64,000 nt of DNA from CAYRFF01 sp964436125 (lineage in GTDB: Bacteria > Bacteroidota > Bacteroidia > Chitinophagales > Saprospiraceae): NCBI GenBank assembly GCA_964436125.1, contig CAYTBT010000002.1, positions 62,001 through 126,000 of the forward strand. The letters run 5' to 3'. The notes under the pieces were generated by a model. It searched no databases and was not told the origin of the DNA. It saw only the letters and a list, made by a program, of their open reading frames with translations. The position numbers were made by a program, and so were the translations under genes. Of this stretch, positions 18,020 through 27,885 are shown in pieces (the stretch's first letter is position 1; each line of letters begins with the position of its first letter).

Positions 18020-21000
18020 TTATTGTTTCAACAATTTCTTAGTTACACGCCCCATATCAGTATCAATCTGTAGGATATAAACTCCTGCAGGCCACTCTGA
18101 AGCATCGATTATCTGTTCTGTAGCCGATGGACTATACTTCATAATCTTGCCTTCCATAGAATAAATTGACATAGAATTGACCTGTGGTAAAATATCCGAC
18201 GGAATATCAATTCTGAATGTTTGATGGAAGGGTTGAGGCGACACAGTCACCTGAATATCCAGTGTTTTATCCGATGTAGAAACAGTATCTGTACTGCCGA
18301 ATACAATCGTTCCATATCCGGGTGCTACGGCATAAACTACGGTGGAATCAGAGGATACCTTAACCGGTGGATTATAACTTAATCTTTCCCATGCGCTTAT
18401 ACCATCGATGAGCCATGTTGCATTGCCATTTGTATAGGTAACGAGGCGATATCGCAAGTAAATATCGAGCCCTTTCCACGGACTCAGATCTATAGCGGTT
18501 CTTGTCCAGTCCACATCGCCGGAAAATGCCTTGCTGTAGGCAGCTCCGAGTTCAGCTGAATACATACTACTATTATATCCTCCTGATATAAGTGCAGTAT
18601 CGAGAATGAACCAATTTTCCCCATCAAGGCTGTATTCAATAAATGCACCGTTCATATTCAGCGCGATATCATATCTGTGATTCAGGATTAATAATGGTTT
18701 GTCTTCACTGACATGAATCGGATTCTTTAATATCATAGCCTGATCAGTATAGAACCGGATATTGGAGGCATCAATTTTTACCGCTCCGGTACTATCTTTA
18801 CCTGCATTTTCTACCCATTCTACATTGGAATATCCGTCGTTTAAAGCTTTCTCGCTATAATTATCGCTATATGATTCCGCTGTTTCAAAGGTATTCTCCC
18901 ATTCTTTTATGGAACCTTGATTGCTGAGCTGATAAGTATATGAATATGAAACGGTATCATTGAATGCCAGCGTAGAAATTGTATCGCGGAGCTTGCCATC
19001 ATCCCACACAAGCTTATTCTCTCCGGTTGATTGAATAAACTCTGCGCCCGGAGGAATAGAATCTACGACTACAATCTGTTCTGCAGCTTCTTGATTGTGG
19101 TTAAATACAGCTATATGTACTTCTACGGTATCACTAGCTTCCGCAAATGGCGTAACGCTTTTTTCTACCTTGATACGAGCATCGCAATACGGATTAAGGT
19201 GAAAATCTTCCACCCCGTCAAATATATCATTGGGCGATCCCTGATCAGCATAATATCCCAGCCCTCTGCGTGCAAATACCTTCCAGATTAAACAGTGATA
19301 CTTTCCATTGTATAAAGCGGAATCTGCAGCAAGGATACCATCTCGCCCATCGACAAATCCCGGATTACAAGCCGTGTATTTCATGCCTTCAACGATAAGT
19401 TTTAAGGCTATTCTATTCCCGCCATTACCGTGAATCAAGTCTTCATCAAATCCCTCTTTCTCCACAAGTTTTCTCGTGAGATCCCATAATACCGTCGCCC
19501 ACACTTCTCCGATATTGTGTTCCTCGCCACTTGATCCGGCGATATCACTATAGGTATAATTATTTACCGCAAAATCAGGGCTATACAACTTATAGCGAAT
19601 TCCTTTACCCGTTACTGTGCCTTGCATGGCATAACTACCCATACCACGTGTTTCACGTTGATAGTTTTCATCGCTCATCGTGAGAATTAAGGCGAGGATA
19701 TCACTCCAGCCTTCACCCATCTGCTCTGCACTCCTTAAACATGATACCGTAGCCGGGCCACCGACGAGCCGATTGGAGACGCCGTGCCCATACTCATGTG
19801 TCGGAATTGTATTGTCGAGAGAACCATCTCTGAATTGTGGTCCTTCCGCGCTTTCGGAACTGAAGGAGACATATAAGTCATCGAGATACAATTTTAATGT
19901 ATCGCAATTGCTTTTTCCCACCATAATTGCTGGAATGCTAGCTGGGATACTGCCTCCCATCTGAATTACTTCATCTGTACCTTCATTATTGCATATAATA
20001 ACACCGATTGCACCAGCTTGCTCAGCACGCTGAACCTTGCGATCAAAGTTACAGGAGCCTCTGTCAATCATCGCAATTTTACCGGCTATTTCATCGGTAT
20101 TTATAAGATCTGAACAGGCATCTGTTGTTACGTCGGTGCCATCATCTACAAGAACTACTTCACCTTCTATGGGTTGTTCTTCAACGCTCGGTGTGAAGGA
20201 AGCTCCTCCGGCAACATAACGGCCGGCAATCTGAGATGGCTCAATAACAAGTAAATCTCTATCTTGAGCTGATGTCCATACGTACATTACCATCCTGCCA
20301 CTCTGTCCATCGACTGCAGGCACAAAGAATGCATTATTCCTCCCACCGCCTTGTACTGCAGCACCGAATTGACCATAGACGAGCACCGGATCATTGGCAA
20401 CGCTATCAGATTGATGGAAATTTTCTATTTGAAAACTACCGGCATATTCATCAAATTGATTGTGATATAGAATATCGTGAAATTGATTGGTTGTGACAAA
20501 TAATTGAGTAAGACTAGCCGCTCCATAGCTTCCCGGCTCCTTACTGAGATTCATGGGGAAGTTAAAACTCCCACTTGAATCGGCGCGGATGGTATCATCT
20601 TTAATGAAGTTTCCATCTCTGTCCAATGTTGCTATTATATTATTTCCCTCGAGAATATTCTGAATGCTTTCAACGGAATCTTCACCATAATGCCAGCCAA
20701 GTGGAGAAGCAACAGTATCAGCGGGATTAACTATTATTCTTCTTCCTTTCTCAAGGATATTTATGTCTGGTAGCGGCGCAACATTATAGGAGAAAGTATC
20801 TGTAGATGAAAGCAAGAGCATCTGCTTATCATTCACTCTTTCTGTATATTCTACAGAATTAACCGGTGCTTGAAAGTAGCAATGCAATACCTTGTTATAG
20901 GCATCGAGAATTTCTCCGTTTCTGCCATCCACAGTTACTACTTCAATGTCTGTCATTTTCAGATAAACTTCAATGCGATATGCCGGGATAAATCGACTTC

Positions 21001-21490
21001 CATTCTTGACATATACCTTTTCTACTTTAATCGGTGATGTCATTGATTGTGGTGCGGCATTTCTCACTTCTTTCTCAGTTGTAGCAAGAAATAATAGAGC
21101 TTCTGCTTGTGCCTTGTGCCGTGCCAGTGAAAAGGAAGGAATAGCAGAGGCTTTTCCATTTACCATAAGCATTCTTGATATGTCCTTGTATTGTAGTTTA
21201 TCCGCTTTATTAAAAGCCATAATTGAGATAGCTCCCTGGATAGGAATTCCATTTATCTCATGTTGAATATATACAATCGTCCGTCGAGATTGAGGTGAAT
21301 AAGACAAGGCATCTATGCTGAAGTCTATGAATTCTCGGTGTGATTCACTTCTCGCCTTCACTGCTCGATTTAACTCTTGTTTAACGAGGTCTCGATAATG
21401 TGATTTTTTATCCTGAGCTAGCGCAATAGTGCTAGAGAAGATAAAAATTGCCGCTAGAAGGAGCGTTAATTGTGTATGCTTTATGTTCAT
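18020..21490 (-). CDS. Secreted M36 fungalysin-like metalloprotease with PA and T9SS domains
   Basis: 1156 residues. Signal peptide 1-25 (ending ALAQ); an FTP/PepSY-like propeptide to about 210; the M36 catalytic domain with HEYGH near 565-569 and the third ligand Glu in NIGEVWA near 658; a protease-associated domain inserted ahead of the zinc site at about 455-545 (IDRGSCNFDRKVQRAEQAGA); then beta-rich regions including a DUF11-like repeat (GAEFIQSTGENKLVW) near 800 and a carbohydrate-binding-like sandwich; finally a T9SS type A domain (VSPQPFHQTF, AGVYILQIDT). All catalytic residues are present. It should be exported and surface-attached or released. The 12-mer lies at 19137 (coding FAEA). 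Confidence 0.92.
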   Translation of the reverse strand: MNIKHTQLTLLLAAIFIFSSTIALAQDKKSHYRDLVKQELNRAVKARSESHREFIDFSIDALSYSPQSRRTIVYIQHEINGIPIQGAISIMAFNKADKLQYKDISRMLMVNGKASAIPSFSLARHKAQAEALLFLATTEKEVRNAAPQSMTSPIKVEKVYVKNGSRFIPAYRIEVYLKMTDIEVVTVDGRNGEILDAYNKVLHCYFQAPVNSVEYTERVNDKQMLLLSSTDTFSYNVAPLPDINILEKGRRIIVNPADTVASPLGWHYGEDSVESIQNILEGNNIIATLDRDGNFIKDDTIRADSSGSFNFPMNLSKEPGSYGAASLTQLFVTTNQFHDILYHNQFDEYAGSFQIENFHQSDSVANDPVLVYGQFGAAVQGGGRNNAFFVPAVDGQSGRMVMYVWTSAQDRDLLVIEPSQIAGRYVAGGASFTPSVEEQPIEGEVVLVDDGTDVTTDACSDLINTDEIAGKIAMIDRGSCNFDRKVQRAEQAGAIGVIICNNEGTDEVIQMGGSIPASIPAIMVGKSNCDTLKLYLDDLYVSFSSESAEGPQFRDGSLDNTIPTHEYGHGVSNRLVGGPATVSCLRSAEQMGEGWSDILALILTMSDENYQRETRGMGSYAMQGTVTGKGIRYKLYSPDFAVNNYTYSDIAGSSGEEHNIGEVWATVLWDLTRKLVEKEGFDEDLIHGNGGNRIALKLIVEGMKYTACNPGFVDGRDGILAADSALYNGKYHCLIWKVFARRGLGYYADQGSPNDIFDGVEDFHLNPYCDARIKVEKSVTPFAEASDTVEVHIAVFNHNQEAAEQIVVVDSIPPGAEFIQSTGENKLVWDDGKLRDTISTLAFNDTVSYSYTYQLSNQGSIKEWENTFETAESYSDNYSEKALNDGYSNVEWVENAGKDSTGAVKIDASNIRFYTDQAMILKNPIHVSEDKPLLILNHRYDIALNMNGAFIEYSLDGENWFILDTALISGGYNSSMYSAELGAAYSKAFSGDVDWTRTAIDLSPWKGLDIYLRYRLVTYTNGNATWLIDGISAWERLSYNPPVKVSSDSTVVYAVAPGYGTIVFGSTDTVSTSDKTLDIQVTVSPQPFHQTFRIDIPSDILPQVNSMSIYSMEGKIMKYSPSATEQIIDASEWPAGVYILQIDTDMGRVTKKLLKQ

Positions 21491-21747
21491 TATTTACACT
21501 TTAATTCCCAAATATTTATTAAGAAATAGTGAATTTAAGAAATTTGTGGACAATGAATGTATATTATATGTTAATAAGCCATATTATTCACTTTTCTCTT
21601 CCGACAAATTCCACCCTCGTGGTACAATATTATTTATTCCGGGAATGATAATTCACATAGAAAGCTGTGAATTGAGGTAAATAAATGAAGGATTTAAGGA
21701 TTAGCCTTCTTCAAGAAGGAGCTTGCCCTTTCCTTGATTTAATCAGG

Positions 21748-22203
21748 CTAGAGAAGTATATCATCTAGCACTTCATTGATCATGTCATAGGGATAACCTT
21801 TATTCTGAGCATAACGAGAAAGCTTTTTACGCGCGTCATTGTTGTCTTTATATGTCGTGACTTGGTACTTTTTCTGAAGGAGGGAAGACAGAGTGCGGTA
21901 ATAGGTCTTGTATTCTATCCTCCTCATTGCCATATCGATGATTGCAGAAGGCACGTGCTTCCGTTTCAGGGCATAGGCAATTTTCATCGGTCCCCAGGAA
22001 TGAAACATCTGCTTATCATGTACAAATGCCTGCGCATAGCGTTCTTCATTCCAGAAATTCAAATCTCGCAATTCCTCGAGAATAAGCTCTATTTCATTGT
22101 TCTGCAGTTCATAAGAAATGAGCTTTCCCCTTATTTCATACTCGCAGTGTTCTTTGCGAGCACAATATCGTTGAATCTTTGTACGAGCTTGCTGAATTTC
22201 CAT
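21748..22203 (-). CDS. recX: Regulatory protein RecX
   Basis: A 151-residue cytoplasmic modulator of RecA filaments. Three-helix repeats of the RecX fold are visible: ARKEHCEYEIRGKLISY near 14-30, LRDLNFWNEERYAQAFVHDK near 48-67, and WGPMKIAYALKRKHVPS near 72-88, each a known RecX landmark. recA is not in the window. It starts at 22203 with no near alternative. It lies 257 bases from the M36 gene on the same strand. Confidence 0.9.
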   Translation of the reverse strand: MEIQQARTKIQRYCARKEHCEYEIRGKLISYELQNNEIELILEELRDLNFWNEERYAQAFVHDKQMFHSWGPMKIAYALKRKHVPSAIIDMAMRRIEYKTYYRTLSSLLQKKYQVTTYKDNNDARKKLSRYAQNKGYPYDMINEVLDDILL

Positions 22204-22629
22204 AATCAGAAATGTACGCTGTAAACTTGAATTATCGTATTAATTATTGATTTTTCCCTAGATGAGTGCTGAAGAAAGTAATTCAATTGATATATAGCCA
22301 TATTTTCCCTTGATTTTTAGTTGATTTACGGCAAAACACCTATAAATGCTACGCATTTTATAGCTTGAGCAGAATGAAGACATAGCTTACCCACAATCTG
22401 AAAAGGATATTTCAAGGTCCCGTGAAGTACTTTCTATGCCATAATTATCCATATTTATATCGATCAGAACTCCATGCAATATATATTATCATAGGATGAT
22501 GCCGTTACTTACTATACCAGAATGTTAAGTCCGGAATAGAAGGCTAGATTTATCTGATATCAATTCATATCCGATAAGTCCTCAATGCTATGACATGCCT
22601 AGGAAGATATTTGCGGAAGCTTCACAATA
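22204..22629. other. Intergenic region after the outer-membrane protein gene
   Basis: No gene found. An exact 12-mer copy is at 22609-22620, 10 bases beyond the stop of the neighbouring beta-barrel gene. The recX promoter is expected near 22204-22270 but no consensus pair is clear. Confidence 0.45.
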
Positions 22630-23400
22630 TCAGAATAAATAGCTCAAGGAAATATTCACGCCGGCATTGGAGTTTCTGGAGGCATTGTAAGCTCCATCGT
22701 CATTGGGTATGCGCCATTCTTTCTTATTGATATCACTTATTGAAATCACGCCATTAAGCCCCAGAGATAACATAAAATGCTCGCTGAGATATGCCTGCAT
22801 ACCGAATCCGAGTCTGGCAAGGATATCGGTAGAATTAAAGAAAGTCGTCGCATCAGAAGCTTCTTGTTCAGTAAGAGCTTGTTCCCTGATGAACTCAGCA
22901 GTGGGGTTATTTCCACCGCTGAGGTAAAAGTTGTTGAAGCTCACCGATTGCTTGTCTATGACATGTGAAAGGCTTCCCTCGCGGAGAAATGAGATCATCG
23001 GACCTATATCCACAAAGAACTTGATTCCATTATTGTCATTTTCTTCTGCACCCGTTGTGAATCGGTAGATAATAGGAATACCTAAATAAGAAAATGACAC
23101 ACTTTTCTCATAGCGTCTTCCTGTGAAGGTATCGGCATAAGATTGTCCTCCTTTATAGCTCTGGATACCTATTCTTAATTGATGGCGATGGTTAAATTTA
23201 TATCCTACATGGACACCATAGATAAATTGATATTCTGCTTGTTTATAGTCCATCATTTTCTGACCATAATTGTTCTGGTACACGATAGAATAAATATTAT
23301 AACTTCCATCTACACCTAGGAGGAATCCATTCTGGGCCTCAAGGCTGAATGATGAAAGAACAAAAAGGAGAGCGATTAAACTCGAATAAATAATTTTCAT
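22630..23400 (-). CDS. Outer-membrane beta-barrel protein (PF13568-like)
   Basis: 256 residues from the start at 23400 (MKIIYSSLIALLFVLSSFS...EAQ), which gives a proper signal peptide; the frame runs 19 codons further but without sense. After cleavage the chain is a set of amphipathic strands: GFLLGVDGSYNIYS, YGVHVGYKFNHRHQLRIGIQ, ending in the aromatic VNISLSYLF typical of barrel proteins recognised by BamA. About 8 strands are likely. The gene lies 126 bases after gldB on the same strand. Function unknown beyond outer-membrane location. Confidence 0.8.
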   Translation of the reverse strand: MKIIYSSLIALLFVLSSFSLEAQNGFLLGVDGSYNIYSIVYQNNYGQKMMDYKQAEYQFIYGVHVGYKFNHRHQLRIGIQSYKGGQSYADTFTGRRYEKSVSFSYLGIPIIYRFTTGAEENDNNGIKFFVDIGPMISFLREGSLSHVIDKQSVSFNNFYLSGGNNPTAEFIREQALTEQEASDATTFFNSTDILARLGFGMQAYLSEHFMLSLGLNGVISISDINKKEWRIPNDDGAYNASRNSNAGVNISLSYLF

Positions 23401-23526
23401 TATGTCAGGTATTTTAAGCTGTAAATAGTAAGTACCCATACCGCTATATCGCAGCATTTCTAGTACTGCCCTTGCGTATAGAATACGTATTAATCTTCTT
23501 TTTTCTTATCCGATTGCTAAAATAGG

Positions 23527-24564
23527 TTAATTATTTGGTTTATACCGTGCTTCAGAGAGAATTTTTTGTGCATCGGTCATTTTACAGAGTTCCAGCAAAG
23601 TCACATCAGGATGAAGGCTCATATATTTATAGATTATTTTATAAGCACAATAAAGTACCGCCTGACCCGGAGCTTCCGGAGGCATTCCTGTGGTGTGAGG
23701 AGATGGATTGATGAGCTTATTGATTTTCCCGTAATCATGAGAAAAGATCAAATCTTCAGATAGGAGATATGCCCACATATTCTGTTCATTCTCTTGAACC
23801 CATTTTAGCTTGGCGGGTCGATAGCCATAGAGGACCGTATCGGCAAGTGCAGGAATAAGTTTATCCAGGATATAGATTTTTTTCCCTTCATAAATAAGTC
23901 GGTCGAGTAATCTATTTTCTTTGGGGGGTGCAATCTTATCCGCAACCCATACTTCAGCCGCCCTTTTGACAAGGAAATCCGGAGTATATTGCCAGTTTAG
24001 GTAATCAGAGAAGCTATTATCGTATGGATTTTTACGTATATAATTATAGCTGTTCCCGAGAAACATATCCAATCCCAAGCCGATACCATCGCGTCCGGAA
24101 GTATCATTAAAAATAAAGGATGCGTAGGCATATTCCGACAGGAAAGTATAATAAGTCGGTGTTTCTTCCTTTGGAAAGTAATATTTCATAAATTTATTGA
24201 GCGTATGAAGCTTATTTTTCCACTGGGAAAAGTCTTTAAACACAAGTTGCGTCGTGTCATATAGCTTGCGTATTCGGTCATCTGTGATAAATTTCCGAAC
24301 TTTGTCAGCAGAAATGGCATCAAGGCTAGTGTCTTGTAATATCGGCATTACTTGTTTAAAATAAAGCGGAAAGAAAGCAGGGTATGATTTTTGAAGTTTA
24401 TTTAATCCTGACAACATATCGGAAGTATCAAGGTTAAATAAATCTTGAGAAAAACGATAAACATGTATAGGTGCTTTTACATTGCTTACATCAGGAGTCT
24501 TCTGATTCTCACTACAAGAAAGGAAGCATAAGATGGTAAAGCTGAGTAGAATGCAGTATTTCAT
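23527..24564 (-). CDS. gldB: GldB-family gliding-motility lipoprotein
   Basis: 345 residues. The signal ends in a lipobox with Cys17 (LCFLSC). The family pattern is clear: HVYRFSQDLFNLD near 34, LQKSYPAFFPLY near 57, and a C-terminal block with PEAPGQAVLYCAYKIIYKYM and ARYKPNN. GldB is required for gliding and chitin use in Flavobacterium johnsoniae; many non-gliding Bacteroidota keep a homologue, so motility is not proved. Its usual neighbour gldC is not here. A possible promoter, TATCCTTG at 24611-24618 read on the minus strand, lies 47 bases upstream. Confidence 0.8.
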   Translation of the reverse strand: MKYCILLSFTILCFLSCSENQKTPDVSNVKAPIHVYRFSQDLFNLDTSDMLSGLNKLQKSYPAFFPLYFKQVMPILQDTSLDAISADKVRKFITDDRIRKLYDTTQLVFKDFSQWKNKLHTLNKFMKYYFPKEETPTYYTFLSEYAYASFIFNDTSGRDGIGLGLDMFLGNSYNYIRKNPYDNSFSDYLNWQYTPDFLVKRAAEVWVADKIAPPKENRLLDRLIYEGKKIYILDKLIPALADTVLYGYRPAKLKWVQENEQNMWAYLLSEDLIFSHDYGKINKLINPSPHTTGMPPEAPGQAVLYCAYKIIYKYMSLHPDVTLLELCKMTDAQKILSEARYKPNN

Positions 24565-24650
24565 ATTATTTAAAGTCTGATAAGTGTTAATATACTCGTT
24601 TAAAGGCTTTCAAGGATATAAATTAAATCATCACAAATTATTAAATTAAG

Positions 24651-25382
24651 ATGAAGAAACTCACAATAATAGCATTAATTTTAACGCTCTTCAGCATTGA
24701 AGCGTATTCACAGCTTGAACGATTGCGTGTAGGTCCTCAAGTCAGTCCTAGCTTCAGCTGGATGACAACCAATGACAATCACATTAACAGCAATGGTTTA
24801 AATCTCGGGACCAAACTCGGTGTTGCACTAGAATATTATTTTTCCCCCAATTATGCACTCGTCTCCGGACTGAACTGGACCTTTAATACCGGTGGGAGGT
24901 TGCAACACGATATCGGTGGCAATCTACTCTCCGAGTCCAATGCCGAGCTGGATAATCCGGCGGTATTGGCTGATTTACCTGATGGAGTGAATATCCGTTA
25001 CCACCTTCAGTACTTTGAAATTCCGATTGCCTTAAAGATGCGCACGAGGGAATTTGGGTATATCCGCTACTATTTTCAGATACCGGAATTTTATCTGGGC
25101 TTTCTTACCAAGGCGCGTGGAGACATTAAAGAAAGTTCTAGCGGCTTGAACTACAGCAAGCAACTTATCGGTGATGATGTAACAGGCATTAATATGTTTC
25201 TAGGACTCGGTGGCGGTATAGAATATAGTATATCATCGGAGACTTCACTCGTTGCCGGCCTTCATTTTCAACAGTCCTTAATCGATGTTACTGATGACAG
25301 CGCTACCAAGAATGATGGGAATCCTGAGAATTCAAAAGGAAATATAGGTGTTCTTATGCTTAAAATAGGAGTATTTTTCTGA
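24651..25382 (+). CDS. Outer-membrane beta-barrel protein, PorT-like
   Basis: 243 residues: signal peptide 1-20 (ending AYSQ), then a PF13568-type barrel with repeated aromatic strands (FSWMTTNDNHI, GVALEYYFSPNYALVSGLNW, YFEIPIALKMR) and a terminal LMLKIGVFF. Proteins of this domain include the T9SS component PorT, and annotation pipelines often call them PorT family; the hallmark PorT N-terminal sequence is not evident, so I keep it as PorT-like. The stop overlaps the nadC start by one base (TGATG), implying translational coupling. Confidence 0.78.
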   Translation: MKKLTIIALILTLFSIEAYSQLERLRVGPQVSPSFSWMTTNDNHINSNGLNLGTKLGVALEYYFSPNYALVSGLNWTFNTGGRLQHDIGGNLLSESNAELDNPAVLADLPDGVNIRYHLQYFEIPIALKMRTREFGYIRYYFQIPEFYLGFLTKARGDIKESSSGLNYSKQLIGDDVTGINMFLGLGGGIEYSISSETSLVAGLHFQQSLIDVTDDSATKNDGNPENSKGNIGVLMLKIGVFF

Positions 25383-26242
25383 TGAAAATAGATATAGACA
25401 AGGATAAATTACAGGCCTTCATCCGCCGTGGACTCGAAGAAGATCTCGCTGCACGAGGAGATGTCACGAGCAAGGCGTGCATACCTGAAGATCAAGTGAG
25501 CTATGGCAAATTTCTCATCAAGGATAGCGGTATCTTATCCGGCATCTCAATTGCTGAACTAATTTTTAAAACAATTGATCCGGAAATTAAATTTGAGACG
25601 CTTATCGAGGATGGGCAAGCCGTCTCCTATGGAGATATCTGCGCTACTGTTGAAGGAAATAGTCGCAATATATTAAAAGGTGAGAGACTAGCCTTAAATA
25701 CGATGCAGCGCTTAAGTGGCATAAGTACTTTAAGCAGGAAATATGCCGCTGCCGTGACAGACCTCGATGTCAAAATACTCGATACCAGAAAAACAACGCC
25801 GGGTATTCGTTTCCTGGAAAAATGGGCCGTTGCCATAGGAGGTTGCTATAATTATCGAGATGGCTTGTACGACTGGGTGATGATAAAAGATAATCACGTA
25901 AATGCTAGCGGAGGTATTACTGCTGCTGTTCACAATGCACTTGCTTACCTTAAAGAACATAATCTTGAACTCGATATTACCGTTGAGGTACAGAGCATTG
26001 ATGAAGTAAAAGAATTGATGAAACTCGATGGCATAAGAAGGGTTATGCTCGATAACTTTGAGCTTGTTTTATTGAGAGAAGCCATTGCACTCGTAGATGG
26101 GAAATATGAAACAGAAGCTTCCGGTGGAGTAAATCTGAATACCGTAAGAGATATTGCACTGACAGGCGTTGATTATATTTCGGTAGGAGCATTAACGCAT
26201 TCTGCACCGAATTTTGACATAAGTCTAAACTTCGTGGATTAA
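25382..26242 (+). CDS. nadC: Nicotinate-nucleotide diphosphorylase (quinolinate phosphoribosyltransferase)
   Basis: A 286-residue cytoplasmic enzyme of de novo NAD synthesis: quinolinate + PRPP to nicotinate mononucleotide + CO2 + PPi. Landmarks: LEEDLAARGDVTS near 13-25, LNTMQRLSGISTLSR near 103-117, the active-site ILDTRKTTPGIR near 131, GGCYNYRDGLYDWVMIKDNH near 150-170, and the C-terminal ASGGVNLNTV with VDYISVGALTHS. Complete and of normal length. It is translationally coupled to the barrel gene in front; nadA and nadB are not in the window. Confidence 0.95.
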   Translation: MKIDIDKDKLQAFIRRGLEEDLAARGDVTSKACIPEDQVSYGKFLIKDSGILSGISIAELIFKTIDPEIKFETLIEDGQAVSYGDICATVEGNSRNILKGERLALNTMQRLSGISTLSRKYAAAVTDLDVKILDTRKTTPGIRFLEKWAVAIGGCYNYRDGLYDWVMIKDNHVNASGGITAAVHNALAYLKEHNLELDITVEVQSIDEVKELMKLDGIRRVMLDNFELVLLREAIALVDGKYETEASGGVNLNTVRDIALTGVDYISVGALTHSAPNFDISLNFVD

Positions 26243-26411
26243 AGTACGCTCATTCTGAACTTTCTTTGTCCTATGGAGAAGCATGCCATGGCAGCGAATC
26301 TCTACCGAAGATCTTCAAGGTAATCAATTCTGCATAAGTAGCTGTTGGCAAGGCTTTCTTTGCTATCCTGCATTAATATCCCTCTGCCCATCCAAGGTTA
26401 AGTCTCCGCAT

Positions 26412-27713
26412 TCACTCCTCACCGAAGAGTCGTTTAATGTAATCATTGGAAAATTTTCCTTCCGGATCCAATGTTCTTTTCAACTGCTTAAAGTCATCGT
26501 ATTTTTCATATTGCTTCCGCAAATAAGCTTTCCCGACAGCAAATTCTTTGCCCCAGTGAGGCCGTCCACCATGTTCTCGAGCAAATTTTTCAAATTCCGG
26601 CAGCGTTTCCTCCCAGTTCTCATGCTTATAAGCATAAAATCCTAGCCACATCGTATCGCGCTTATATGCAGGGCTCAGCCAGAATTCATCGGCTTGGGTG
26701 AAACGTATTTCCTGGATGAAATTAAGCTTAAAAGCTTTTCTTGTGAGAAAATCTCTGTAGTCAGACAGGATTTCTCTTGCATCCTTCACATCAAAAGCCC
26801 ATTCAGTTTCCCTGTGATGTGGAGGTTCGGGTGTAAGGAAAACTTTTTGGCTTTTTTCGATTCTGTCGAGTGGCTTTTTCATATCTTCTATCAATAGGCG
26901 ATTGATATTGCCCGATAGTGCCGGGAACTTACGCGAAATAAAAACCAGTGAGCGGTATAAGTACACAGAAAAGAATTTGTCGCGCATAAATTGCCTGATG
27001 CGTGAATCATTCACCGCGTCCTGCGTACGCTCATAACGATATAAAACGATGTTTTCTGCAGGTGGCAGCCACCACAATTTGACGTGATCATTTTCTTCTA
27101 TGTAGGTATGAATGTTTTCAATAGCTTCTGCAAATGGAACGGTGCCCGTTCTTTCATGTAGATTAAATGCCTTTGTTACCTGCAATTTTATCTCTGAAAT
27201 AACACCTAGCATCCCTATATTGACGATACAAGCGCGATATAAGTCTTCTTGCTTATGTTTATTGACGATAAGCTTCTCACCATCTGCCTTGATAATACTG
27301 AGCTCTATAATATGCGAGCCAAGGATTTTAAAATTGAGTCCCGTCCCATGCGTTCCCGTTGATGCTGCACCGGCAAGCGATTGTTGATCTATAGATCCGA
27401 GATTAATTAAAGCAAGTCCGTTTTTCTCGAGAACCTGAATAAGCTCATAGAAACGGATTCCCGCCTGAACTTTCACGACTTTATTTACCTTGTCAATCTC
27501 GATAAGCTTATTATATAGATCCAGATTGATAAGCGCATCGCTTGTTTTACAGACATCTGACCATGAATGGCTGGCTCCTACTACACGTATTTTCTTTTGT
27601 TTTTTAATGATATAAATAAGCTCCTGCTCATTTTCAGGCTGGCAATATTGAGAAGCTTGTACAGAGACGTTTCTTCCCCAGTTTCTAAATTCATATTTCT
27701 CTCTACATTTCAT
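26412..27713 (-). CDS. FAD-linked sugar-lactone oxidase (D-arabinono-1,4-lactone / L-gulonolactone oxidase family)
   Basis: 433 residues. An N-terminal FAD-binding PCMH domain carries VVGASHSWSDVC near 44-55, where the His is the residue that forms the covalent FAD link in this family, and NLGSIDQQSLAGAASTGTHGTG near 104-125. The C-terminal ALO domain ends with GRPHWGKEFA and a long helix. Family members oxidise aldonolactones or sugar alcohols; the natural substrate here is open. Cytoplasmic (no signal peptide). Monocistronic. The 12-mer copy at 26513 codes for LRK, a different frame from most copies. Confidence 0.85.
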   Translation of the reverse strand: MKCREKYEFRNWGRNVSVQASQYCQPENEQELIYIIKKQKKIRVVGASHSWSDVCKTSDALINLDLYNKLIEIDKVNKVVKVQAGIRFYELIQVLEKNGLALINLGSIDQQSLAGAASTGTHGTGLNFKILGSHIIELSIIKADGEKLIVNKHKQEDLYRACIVNIGMLGVISEIKLQVTKAFNLHERTGTVPFAEAIENIHTYIEENDHVKLWWLPPAENIVLYRYERTQDAVNDSRIRQFMRDKFFSVYLYRSLVFISRKFPALSGNINRLLIEDMKKPLDRIEKSQKVFLTPEPPHHRETEWAFDVKDAREILSDYRDFLTRKAFKLNFIQEIRFTQADEFWLSPAYKRDTMWLGFYAYKHENWEETLPEFEKFAREHGGRPHWGKEFAVGKAYLRKQYEKYDDFKQLKRTLDPEGKFSNDYIKRLFGEE

Positions 27714-27885
27714 TTGTTTCCCGCGATTGATGAGACAATCTATGAAAATTTATAGGAATTTTAAAGGAATAGATCTATAACATAAATAAACAGAGCACCT
27801 AAAACTTATAAGCAAAGGACACATATTCTGCATGCCTCTGATGCTGTATAGGAAAAATCAATAGACTCCATTATTCAGAATGCCA